A model generated the notes under the pieces. That model had not been told where the DNA came from and did no database searches. It worked only from the letters and a program-made list of their open reading frames with translations. Shown piece by piece: positions 53,399 to 60,964 of a stretch of 64,000 bases of DNA (position 1 is its first letter; every line of letters starts with the position of its first letter). This stretch comes from Chamaesiphon sp041738715 (GTDB taxonomy: Bacteria; Cyanobacteriota; Cyanobacteriia; Cyanobacteriales; Chamaesiphonaceae), in the NCBI GenBank assembly GCA_041738715.1, contig JBGSPI010000132.1, positions 62,001 through 126,000 of the forward strand, given 5' to 3'. The position numbers were made by a program, and so were the translations under genes.

Positions 53399-53902
53399 AT
53401 GTACCAAAAAATTCTGGTTTGTGCCTTATTGATCAATTGTGCTGCTCTACCTGGAACTGCGGCACCAGAGGATAATGACTTAACTCCACAGGATCTCAGG
53501 ACTGTTGTAGATCGAGCTAAACAGTGGGAAGGAACGCGCTATCGTTATGGCGGTAAGGATAAAAATGGCATTGACTGTTCCCATTTTGTCTTTGCGGTTT
53601 ACAACCATGTGTTTGAGGGTCATAGCTACCGGATGGCGGCTGAATATTTAAAAGATCCCAATTTTTCCATTACCTCATCACCCCATGTTGGCGATCTGAT
53701 TGTCTTTCCTGGGGTGGGTGGCGCATCGGATCATGTCGGTATTATTACTGATATAAGAGGTAAGAAATTTATCGGCTCTCAATCTAGTACTGGAGTCAAA
53801 GAGACTAGCTATGCTAGCGGTACTTATTGGGGCAAACGTCCTTATAAGATTTTGACACTACTACCGCCGCAGGACTCAACCGCAACTTCTTCGCGATTAT
53901 AG
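53399..53902 (+). CDS. Secreted NlpC/P60-family peptidase
   Basis: A 167-residue protein from ATG 53399 with a signal peptide (MYQKILVCALLINCAALPGT). NlpC/P60 domain (about 30-160): WEGTRYRYGGKDKNGIDCSH contains the catalytic Cys in the DCSHFV context, VGDLIVFPGVGGASDHVGII contains the His, and the GSQSS segment follows. NlpC/P60 enzymes cut gamma-D-Glu-diamino-acid bonds in peptidoglycan. No SH3b or LysM targeting domain. It may recycle wall peptides or remodel septa. Convergent to a DUF2252 gene, 18-bp gap. Confidence 0.93.
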   Translation: MYQKILVCALLINCAALPGTAAPEDNDLTPQDLRTVVDRAKQWEGTRYRYGGKDKNGIDCSHFVFAVYNHVFEGHSYRMAAEYLKDPNFSITSSPHVGDLIVFPGVGGASDHVGIITDIRGKKFIGSQSSTGVKETSYASGTYWGKRPYKILTLLPPQDSTATSSRL

Positions 53903-53920
53903 TATAAATCTAATTGGCAA

Positions 53921-55126
53921 CTACGGCTGAGAGCTATGCTTGCAAAAATTTTGATAGTCTCGCTGGACTTGTTGGGCGTATTTCTGCCCATAAGTTAGTA
54001 TTTCTGGTTGCCAATTTAGATTATCACCAAAAGCCATCAAGTCATCAGCGATCGCCGCACCGGATTTGCCACTCCCATGTAGATGGGCAGAAGCCGTGAC
54101 TTGTGCCATGATATCGATCAGTCGCTCTAACTGTATGCAGGTAAATTTACCAGGTTTTAAGGTAATCTTATCCTGAGTTGGTTGGAGTTCGCGTAAGAAA
54201 TAGCTACTCCCATTCATGTCGATTGCTGCGGCTAAAGCTGGTGGTGCTGATTGAACTAGTTGTTGAATTTTCATCACTCTGGTTGCTTGGTTCGACCATT
54301 GCGGTTGCACTTTGGTAAGATATGCTTGAAGTGTGGATGTTGGTTGTTGTTTAAAGTCTAGTAGATAATTCCGATCGGGTGAACCTTTGCCGACTACTAA
54401 GATTAAATAGCGATCGAGTCCTAAACTACCTGTTCCGGCTACTCTAAATCCAATATCTAAGATTTCAAAAAAATCCGAATCTGGTCGAGTTTGCGCCCAT
54501 TTATCGATTGTTTGCTTAACTCGATCATAGCTCTGTTGATTAATTTTTAATATTTTTTGATCATCAAATTTTAGGTGCCGACACTCATTAATTAATTCGG
54601 TGCGTTCTTCTAATAAATTTAGGCGATTGCGCTGCTGGAGATTGACTAGTAAATTCTCCACAATCCCATGCGCATTATCAGCGACAATTGACCTAATTTG
54701 ACCTGTCTTCAGCGCAGTTGCATAACTAGCCAGATAAGCTTTTGCTAAGATTTGGGCATCTGCTGGAGAAATCTCTAAACTATCAGCCGCAACAAAAATG
54801 CTTGTGACTAATCGGGTTAAGTCCCAGGTAGATCGAGCGAGTGCGCCTTCATCAAAATCATTAATGCCAAAATATATTTGGCGATCGTCACCCTTGTATG
54901 TGCCAAAATTTTCTAGATGCAAGTCTCCACAAATCCAGACAAATGGAGCTAAATGACGAATCGGCGTTGCTGCTAGATCGTGATAGAATAGATGAGAAGT
55001 GCCCCGAAAAAATGTGAATGAATTTTTACGTAGATTTGCATACTTACGGGGCAAAATTATCGGGTTGCGGTGGCGATTAAATAGTTGAACCAGTTCCCAG
55101 ACATTTCGATCAAGCATAAAATTCAT
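53921..55126 (-). CDS. DUF2252-family protein
   Basis: A protein of about 401 residues, taking ATG 55126 (MNFMLDRNVWELVQLFNRHR). DUF2252 markers: FFRGTSHLFYHDL, VWICGDLHLENFGTYKGDDR, FGINDFDEGALARSTWDLTR and GSLGLDRYLILV, and SAHLHGSGKSG near the C terminus. The Gly-Asp-x-His and Asn-Asp-Phe-Asp layout recalls aminoglycoside/protein-kinase-like phosphotransferases, so it may phosphorylate a small molecule. A longer frame reaching 55192 overlaps coaE and is unlikely. Divergent from coaE with 13 bp between starts. Confidence 0.9.
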   Translation of the reverse strand: MNFMLDRNVWELVQLFNRHRNPIILPRKYANLRKNSFTFFRGTSHLFYHDLAATPIRHLAPFVWICGDLHLENFGTYKGDDRQIYFGINDFDEGALARSTWDLTRLVTSIFVAADSLEISPADAQILAKAYLASYATALKTGQIRSIVADNAHGIVENLLVNLQQRNRLNLLEERTELINECRHLKFDDQKILKINQQSYDRVKQTIDKWAQTRPDSDFFEILDIGFRVAGTGSLGLDRYLILVVGKGSPDRNYLLDFKQQPTSTLQAYLTKVQPQWSNQATRVMKIQQLVQSAPPALAAAIDMNGSSYFLRELQPTQDKITLKPGKFTCIQLERLIDIMAQVTASAHLHGSGKSGAAIADDLMAFGDNLNWQPEILTYGQKYAQQVQRDYQNFCKHSSQP

Positions 55127-55139
55127 CGCTCTAGTAAAT

Positions 55140-55733
55140 ATGCGGCTAATTGGAATTACAGGGGGAATCGGTACCGGGAAAAGTACCGTCACTAATTATT
55201 TGCAGACACGTTACAAGTTGCCAATTTGGGACGCGGATCTCTATGCTCGATCAGCTGTAGCTCTTGGCTCCCCAATCTTGCAGGAAATCAGTCAACGCTA
55301 TGGTATGGACATTTTACAACCAGACGGGACACTCGATCGTCGCCATTTGGGTGCAATTATCTTTGGGAAACCGGATGAGCGTCAGTGGTTAGAAGGGCAA
55401 ATTCATCCTTATGTCCGTAGTTGTTTTGAGACTGAAATTCGGCATTTCGATGTCAATGGTACCGCAGTCCTAGCGATTCCATTGTTATTTGAGGCACAGA
55501 TGACTGACTTAGTGACAGAAATTTGGGTGGTTAGTTGCGATCGAGCGACCCAACTCCGCCGAATTGTCGAACGTGATACTTTGACGGAAACTGCTGCTCA
55601 AACCCGGATTGACAGTCAAATGCTTTTAAGCGAAAAAGCAGCCCTAGCAGATGTTAATCTAGATAACTCAACTACTATAGCAGACTTAGAACGCCAAATC
55701 GATCGAGCGATCGACCCTAGCCCTAATCCGTAA
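55140..55733 (+). CDS. coaE: Dephospho-CoA kinase
   Basis: A 197-residue P-loop kinase for the last step of coenzyme A synthesis. Motifs: MRLIGITGGIGTGKSTVTNY (Walker A at 8-16), PIWDADLYARSAV, HPYVRSCFETEI, VLAIPLLFEAQMTDLV and RDTLTETAAQTRIDSQM. Length is normal. Starts 13 bp from the divergent DUF2252 gene, so the two promoters must overlap the opposite coding region. Confidence 0.97.
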   Translation: MRLIGITGGIGTGKSTVTNYLQTRYKLPIWDADLYARSAVALGSPILQEISQRYGMDILQPDGTLDRRHLGAIIFGKPDERQWLEGQIHPYVRSCFETEIRHFDVNGTAVLAIPLLFEAQMTDLVTEIWVVSCDRATQLRRIVERDTLTETAAQTRIDSQMLLSEKAALADVNLDNSTTIADLERQIDRAIDPSPNP

Positions 55734-55866
55734 ATACCGATATAATTCAGAGATTGGGATTTTAAGAACTTCAGCTAAGTAGAGCGATCGCCATGAAAAT
55801 TTTTAATCAGTTCAGATAAGATATTTCCACCTTGTAATGGTGCAAAAAAAATTAACCAAAGTGTAA

Positions 55867-56964
55867 GTGTTATATCCCCAACCTTTAGATTCATTAGCTA
55901 GGGGGACATGGTTTAAACTCATCTGTGGTGCTAGCTTTGGGCATTTACCTGCCATCCGTAATCTGGCGATCGCCTATACATTAGCTGGAGCCGATTGTAT
56001 TGATGTAGCTGCCGATTTAGCAGTAATCGCGGCAGCCAGAGACGGGGTAAATATTGCCCATAAATTAGCCCAGGCAAATCAAGATCGAGGCAATGCGATC
56101 GCGAATTTGCCCTGGCTGACGGTGAGTTTAAATGATGGTACCGACCCCCATTTTCGCAAAGCCGAATTCGATCCGGCCCAGTGCCCAGCAGATTGTCCGC
56201 GCCCATGCGTAGGGATTTGTCCGGCTGATGCGATCGAATTTACCCCCAGCCAGACAGGAATCATCGATAATCGTTGCTATGGTTGCGGTCGATGCCTACC
56301 AATTTGTCCATTAGGCTTAATTACCACCCGCGATCGAACGGCAACACCAGAGAGCATCATTCCCGATCTAATGGCAGGTAATATCGACGCGATCGAAATT
56401 CACACCCAACCAGGACATCTAGCTGATTTCCAACGATTGTGGCGAAAACTAGCACCCGTCGCCCATCACCTCAAACTGCTCGCGATTAGTTGTCCCGACG
56501 ATCCAGAATTAATTCCCTACCTGCGATCGCTATTCAACACCTTAGTCGCCACTTATCACCCCCAACCATTACCATTTAGCTTATTGTGGCAAACCGATGG
56601 GAGACCGATGAGTGGAGATATCGGTGCGGGGACAACTCATGCAGCCATTAAATTAGGTGAAAAGGTACTAAAAGCTGGACTACCTGGCTACATCCAACTA
56701 GCTGGCGGCACGAACCATTACACCGTACCCAAATTACAAGAATTAGGACTTTTACCTACCCCCACCAATCACCAATACATCAACGGTGTCGCCTATGGCA
56801 GCTATGCTCGCGTCCGATTGTCCTCGATTCTCGATCGATTAGACACTCAGCCAACTCATCCGAACAAACTCGAAGCCCACCCCGAACTCCTCACCGCAGC
56901 CGTCACTCTAGCGCGAGAACTAGTCAAACAATTGAAACAACCCACTTTTGCATCCAGTTATTAA
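55867..56964 (+). CDS. ldpA: LdpA, Fe-S protein of the circadian input pathway
   Basis: A 365-residue protein with two ferredoxin-like 4Fe-4S motifs: CPADCPRPCVGICPADAIEF (about 103-122) and CYGCGRCLPICPLGLI (about 138-153). It shows the LdpA family opening (WFKLICGASFGHLPAIRNLA) and C-terminal GDIGAGTTHAAIKLG and GGTNHYTVPKL. LdpA senses cellular redox state and adjusts the cyanobacterial clock input in Synechococcus. The start is GTG 55867. Single gene; heptamer repeats follow. Confidence 0.94.
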   Translation: MLYPQPLDSLARGTWFKLICGASFGHLPAIRNLAIAYTLAGADCIDVAADLAVIAAARDGVNIAHKLAQANQDRGNAIANLPWLTVSLNDGTDPHFRKAEFDPAQCPADCPRPCVGICPADAIEFTPSQTGIIDNRCYGCGRCLPICPLGLITTRDRTATPESIIPDLMAGNIDAIEIHTQPGHLADFQRLWRKLAPVAHHLKLLAISCPDDPELIPYLRSLFNTLVATYHPQPLPFSLLWQTDGRPMSGDIGAGTTHAAIKLGEKVLKAGLPGYIQLAGGTNHYTVPKLQELGLLPTPTNHQYINGVAYGSYARVRLSSILDRLDTQPTHPNKLEAHPELLTAAVTLARELVKQLKQPTFASSY

Positions 56965-56967
56965 TCT

Positions 56968-57044
56968 GGGGGACTGGGGGACTGGGAGACTAGGGGACTA
57001 GGGACAGCGGATTCACTTTCCACTTTCCACTTTCCACTTTCCCC
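56968..57044. repeat. GGGGACT and TTTCCAC heptameric repeats
   Basis: GGGGACT-type units (56968-57004) are followed by three perfect TTTCCAC heptamers and a TTTCCCC variant (57017-57044), filling the gap between ldpA and the R3H ATPase gene. Confidence 0.93.
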
Positions 57045-57081
57045 TAATTCTCAATATCTCAATTCACCACAACCAGCCCTA

Positions 57082-58833
57082 ATGGACGAAAATTTAAGTT
57101 TAGGTAGAATGCAAATCACCGATGACCTCAGCCAATTATTGGCAGTGTTACCGGAATCAATTCGGACAACCCTAGAACAACATCCCAAACTCAGTACACT
57201 GATTGAAGTCGTCATGGACTTGGGACGTTATCCAGAAGCAAGATTTCCCGATGGCGCAGAATATCTCAGTCAAATACCGATTAACAAAGCCGAACTTCAG
57301 TATTGTACCGATCGAGTCGGCACCTTTAGCGGTGACAATCGAGCCGGCATCGAACGCACCCTGCACCGGATTAGCTGTATGCGGAATCGCACAGGTGAAA
57401 TCGTCGGTTTAACCTGTCGCGTCGGTCGGGCAGTTTATGGCACGATTAACATGATTCGCGACTTGGTAGAAACAGGAAAATCGATTCTGATGCTCGGTCG
57501 TCCCGGCGTGGGCAAAACCACCGCACTCAGGGAAATTGCCCGAGTTCTCGCCGACGAACTCCACAAACGGGTCGTAATTATCGACACCAGTAATGAGATT
57601 GCTGGGGATGGTGATATTCCCCATCCCGCCATCGGTAAAGCGCGGCGGATGCAAGTCGCCCGCCCCGAATTGCAGCATCAAGTAATGATCGAAGCAGTCG
57701 AAAACCACATGCCCGAAGTCATCGTCATCGACGAGATTGGGACAGAATTAGAAGCGATCGCCGCGCGGACGATCGCCGAACGGGGAGTACAATTAGTCGG
57801 TACCGCCCACGGTAATCGCCTCGAAAACCTGCTCAAAAATCCCACCCTCTCCGACCTCATCGGCGGCATTCAAGCCGTCACCCTCGGCGATGATGAAGCT
57901 CGTCGTCGCGCCTCCCAAAAAACTGTCCTCGAACGCAAAGCTCCACCCACCTTTGAAATCGCCGTCGAAATGCAGGAACGCCACCGCTGGGTAGTGCATG
58001 ATGATGTTGCCGATATGGTCGATACCCTATTGCGCGGTCGCCAACCGACACCCCAAGTGCGGACGGTTAATAATGAGGGTAAAGTCACGATTACTCGCGA
58101 ACTGCCTGATATGGGCAAGAATGGTTTATTACCGCCGCCAAATACCCCGCAAACGACCCGTGGCTGGCGATCAAGTGGCAGAATGGAGCCAGTACCGACT
58201 TTGGCAACCAACGCCTCACAAGCGACATTAGAGGCAGATCTGGGCTTCTCTCAACTGCTAGATCAAAACTGGGATAGCGATGAGGCGATGATGTACGCGG
58301 GGGCAACTACTGCTGGTCATGGCGAAGAGTTACCACTCCATGTCTATCCCTACGGAATTGGGCGGGAACAATTAGAGCAAGTCATTGAAGTGTTGAATCT
58401 CCCAGTGATCTTGACTAAGGATATGGGTAATGCTGATGCGGTGTTAGCACTGCGGACGCATATCAAGAATCACGCTAAATTACGCCAGATTAGTAAGGTG
58501 CGCCAAGTACCGATTTACAGCGTTAAATCCGGCACGATTCCCCAAATTACCCGAACACTGCGGCGAATGTTGCATATGGACGACCCTGGTATACCAGAAG
58601 AAGCCGATTTCCGGTTGTTTACCCAGCATGGTAGTGAGGATGAGGTCGAAGCACTAGAGGAAGCCAGACTTGCTGTGGAGCAAATTGTAATTCCAAAAAG
58701 TCAACCCGTCGAATTATTACCTCGATCGAGTAGTGTCCGCAAGATGCAACATGAGTTGATCGAACATTATCATCTCAAATCGGCAAGTTTTGGCGAGGAA
58801 CCTAATCGGCGATTACGGATTTTCCCAGCTTAA
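57082..58833 (+). CDS. ycf45: Ycf45-type R3H-domain AAA ATPase
   Basis: A 583-residue cytosolic protein related to SpoIIIAA/GspE-like ATPases. Walker A MLGRPGVGKTTALREIARVL (about 137-156), Walker B VIVIDEIGTELEAIAARTIA, and the central GTAHGNRLENLLKNPTLSDL block. A flexible Pro-rich linker (about 330-385) leads to a second alpha/beta domain (GIGREQLEQVIEVL) and an R3H nucleic-acid-binding domain near the C terminus (HELIEHYHLKSASFGEEPNR, conserved R then H spacing). Homologues occur in red algal plastids (ycf45). Presumably binds ssDNA or RNA; role unknown. Starts ATG 57082. Confidence 0.93.
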   Translation: MDENLSLGRMQITDDLSQLLAVLPESIRTTLEQHPKLSTLIEVVMDLGRYPEARFPDGAEYLSQIPINKAELQYCTDRVGTFSGDNRAGIERTLHRISCMRNRTGEIVGLTCRVGRAVYGTINMIRDLVETGKSILMLGRPGVGKTTALREIARVLADELHKRVVIIDTSNEIAGDGDIPHPAIGKARRMQVARPELQHQVMIEAVENHMPEVIVIDEIGTELEAIAARTIAERGVQLVGTAHGNRLENLLKNPTLSDLIGGIQAVTLGDDEARRRASQKTVLERKAPPTFEIAVEMQERHRWVVHDDVADMVDTLLRGRQPTPQVRTVNNEGKVTITRELPDMGKNGLLPPPNTPQTTRGWRSSGRMEPVPTLATNASQATLEADLGFSQLLDQNWDSDEAMMYAGATTAGHGEELPLHVYPYGIGREQLEQVIEVLNLPVILTKDMGNADAVLALRTHIKNHAKLRQISKVRQVPIYSVKSGTIPQITRTLRRMLHMDDPGIPEEADFRLFTQHGSEDEVEALEEARLAVEQIVIPKSQPVELLPRSSSVRKMQHELIEHYHLKSASFGEEPNRRLRIFPA

Positions 58834-58949
58834 TTCCCCATTGTGACATCAGCACAGGGTTAGCAACCGATCGTCATAATATTTAGAGCGAATTTAGCGA
58901 CGACACGTGTGTAACAATGCTGTTCTAGTTTCTATCCTCAAGACACCTA

Positions 58950-59903
58950 ATGGCGATCGACTATTCTCCCTGTTCTACTCCAGTTGCTTTTATTATCTTC
59001 AATCGTCCCATAGCTACCAGCCGAGTGTTCGAGGCAATTAGAGCGGCACGCCCTCAACAATTATTTGTAATTGCTGATGCTCCACGGCGAGATCGTCCTG
59101 AGGATATCGCTAAATGTGCCGCAACTCGGGCAATTATCGATCGGGTTGATTGGGATTGTCAGGTATTTAAAAACTATGCGGAACAAAATTTGGGATGTGG
59201 ATTGCGTCCAGCTAGTGGTCTAGAATGGGTTTTCCAACAGGTGGAGACTGCGATTATCCTGGAAGATGACTGTTTGCCCGATCCGACCTTTTTCCCCTAT
59301 TGCACAGAGCTATTAGCTCGTTATCAGGACAATCCGCGCATCGGACACATTTCTGGTAATAATTTCCAATTTGGACAGCAACGGGGTGAGTATAGTTATT
59401 TTTATTCTCGTTATACTCACCACTGGGGTTGGGCAACATGGCGCAGAGCTTGGCAGCACTTTGATTACGATCTGCATAAATGGCCGGAATTGCAGACTAC
59501 TGATTGGCTTGATTGTTTACTTGATACTCCCGCTGCTGTAAGTTACTGGCGACAAATTTTTGACGAGGTCTATCGAGGTGATAAGTTACATATTTGGGAC
59601 TATCAATGGACGTTTGCTTGCTGGCTATCGGACAGTTTATCTATCCTCCCTCAAGTAGATTTAGTTTCAAATATCGGATTCAATATTGATGGTACTCATA
59701 CAGTCCGCGAAAATCAATTTGCTAATTTACCATTAGGCTCGATCGAATTTCCCTTACAACACCCACCTGAAATTATCCGCGATCGTGATGCCGATATGTT
59801 TGTTCAATCAAGTAAGTTCAATCTCGATCTCTGCTCCAGATTAAAACGTAAACTATATTGGCATCGATTGCTCCAGACAATTAGGGTAAACGGTAAACGG
59901 TAA
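58950..59903 (+). CDS. GT-A-type glycosyltransferase (HlpA-like)
   Basis: A 317-residue GT-A-fold glycosyltransferase. PVAFIIFNRPIATSRVFEAI opens the nucleotide-sugar-binding domain; ILEDDCLPDPTFFPYC contains the DxD-type metal site; HHWGWATWRRAWQHFDYDLH is a typical acceptor-side block of this subfamily. Such proteins are often annotated as hemolytic protein HlpA-like or GT2. No signal peptide; cytosolic or membrane-associated. Probably works in surface polysaccharide synthesis with the next glycosyltransferase and the export permease at the window end. Confidence 0.88.
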   Translation: MAIDYSPCSTPVAFIIFNRPIATSRVFEAIRAARPQQLFVIADAPRRDRPEDIAKCAATRAIIDRVDWDCQVFKNYAEQNLGCGLRPASGLEWVFQQVETAIILEDDCLPDPTFFPYCTELLARYQDNPRIGHISGNNFQFGQQRGEYSYFYSRYTHHWGWATWRRAWQHFDYDLHKWPELQTTDWLDCLLDTPAAVSYWRQIFDEVYRGDKLHIWDYQWTFACWLSDSLSILPQVDLVSNIGFNIDGTHTVRENQFANLPLGSIEFPLQHPPEIIRDRDADMFVQSSKFNLDLCSRLKRKLYWHRLLQTIRVNGKR

Positions 59904-59979
59904 AGGAACAGTTGACAGTTGACCCTTCTCTTCTCTTCTCTTCGAGACGCTGTGCCTCCGTCAGGCTACCGCCAACGCA

Positions 59980-60032
59980 GAGCTTATCGTAAGCGCAAAG
60001 CGCAGCCTGCGCTTTGCGCTTACGATAAGCTC
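59980..60032. repeat. 53-bp near-perfect palindrome
   Basis: A 26-bp arm beginning GAGCTTATCGTAAGCGCAAA is exactly mirrored after a single central C, ending at 60032. The whole lies in the gap between two glycosyltransferase genes and is flanked by a variant of the GAGACGC...GCTAC...GCCAACG dispersed repeat (59943-59978). Confidence 0.97.
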
Positions 60033-60075
60033 AGGGCAGGCAGTTGACAGTCCCCCAGTCCCCCGTCCCCCTGAC

Positions 60076-60936
60076 ATGCCGAGTATTGCCGCAATAATTC
60101 CGACATTTAACCGACAAGCTAAATTATTGAGATTTCTGGAATTAATTCGCCAGCAAACATGTCCTAATTTACAGATTATTGTCGTCGATTCTGGGTCGAT
60201 CGATGGCACGCCAGATTTAGTCACAGAAAAATTTCCTGAAGTTAGTTTAGTTCAGGTAAGCGATCGCAATTTTTGGGCTGGGGCAACTAATGCTGGCGTG
60301 AAACTAGCACTCGATCGTCAAATTGATTTTATTCTGACAATTAATGATGATGCTGTTATTCAGCCCGATCATATCAAAAATATGGTCGATTTAGCCCAAA
60401 AATATCAGCTATCTATTTTGGGAAATCGCATTGATTATCTCACACCAAATAATCAGGTGTGGTCATTAGGTACTTATTCTGACTGGGGTACAGATCGATT
60501 TTTAAAAATTGCTTATAACGATCTAGATTTAGCTGAAATTCCTAGTGAAATTTTAGCCCAAGAGTTAATTCATGTTGATGCTTTACCAGGTAATGGTGTC
60601 CTGATAAATCGATCGGTATTTGAGCAAATCGGTTTATACAATACCACATTTTGTCCCCACTATCATGCTGACTCTGAATTGATTGTGCGCGCTAAACAAG
60701 TTGCCAATATTGATGCTTGGATTGCGCCACAAATCGTTTTACAAAATGATTTTAGTAACGATCAAAAGCAGATACCCGCTAAAAATTTGGCTGGTTTGAA
60801 GTATATATTTTTTCATCCTAAGTCTCATTTATTTATGCTGCCAATCTTGTACATAATTTGGCAATATTGTCCTCCAGCCAAAAAGATATCAACTTTGCTA
60901 GCATTGTCTAGAAGATTTCACAAGATGAAAAATTAA
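60076..60936 (+). CDS. Family 2 glycosyltransferase
   Basis: A 286-residue GT2 (GT-A) enzyme. It starts MPSIAAIIPTFNRQAKLLRF, shows VVDSGSIDGTPDLV, the sugar-nucleotide loop DFILTINDDAVIQPDHI with the DD metal motif, DALPGNGVLINRSVFEQIGL and HYHADSELIVRAKQ. C-terminal part has a hydrophobic stretch (HLFMLPILYIIWQYCPPA), perhaps for membrane contact. Rhamnosyl- or related transferases of this type act in O-antigen and exopolysaccharide synthesis. Linked to the upstream HlpA-like gene across a palindrome-bearing gap. Acceptor and donor unknown. Confidence 0.93.
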   Translation: MPSIAAIIPTFNRQAKLLRFLELIRQQTCPNLQIIVVDSGSIDGTPDLVTEKFPEVSLVQVSDRNFWAGATNAGVKLALDRQIDFILTINDDAVIQPDHIKNMVDLAQKYQLSILGNRIDYLTPNNQVWSLGTYSDWGTDRFLKIAYNDLDLAEIPSEILAQELIHVDALPGNGVLINRSVFEQIGLYNTTFCPHYHADSELIVRAKQVANIDAWIAPQIVLQNDFSNDQKQIPAKNLAGLKYIFFHPKSHLFMLPILYIIWQYCPPAKKISTLLALSRRFHKMKN

Positions 60937-60964
60937 CTCCGGTGTCAATTATTTAAATTATCTC

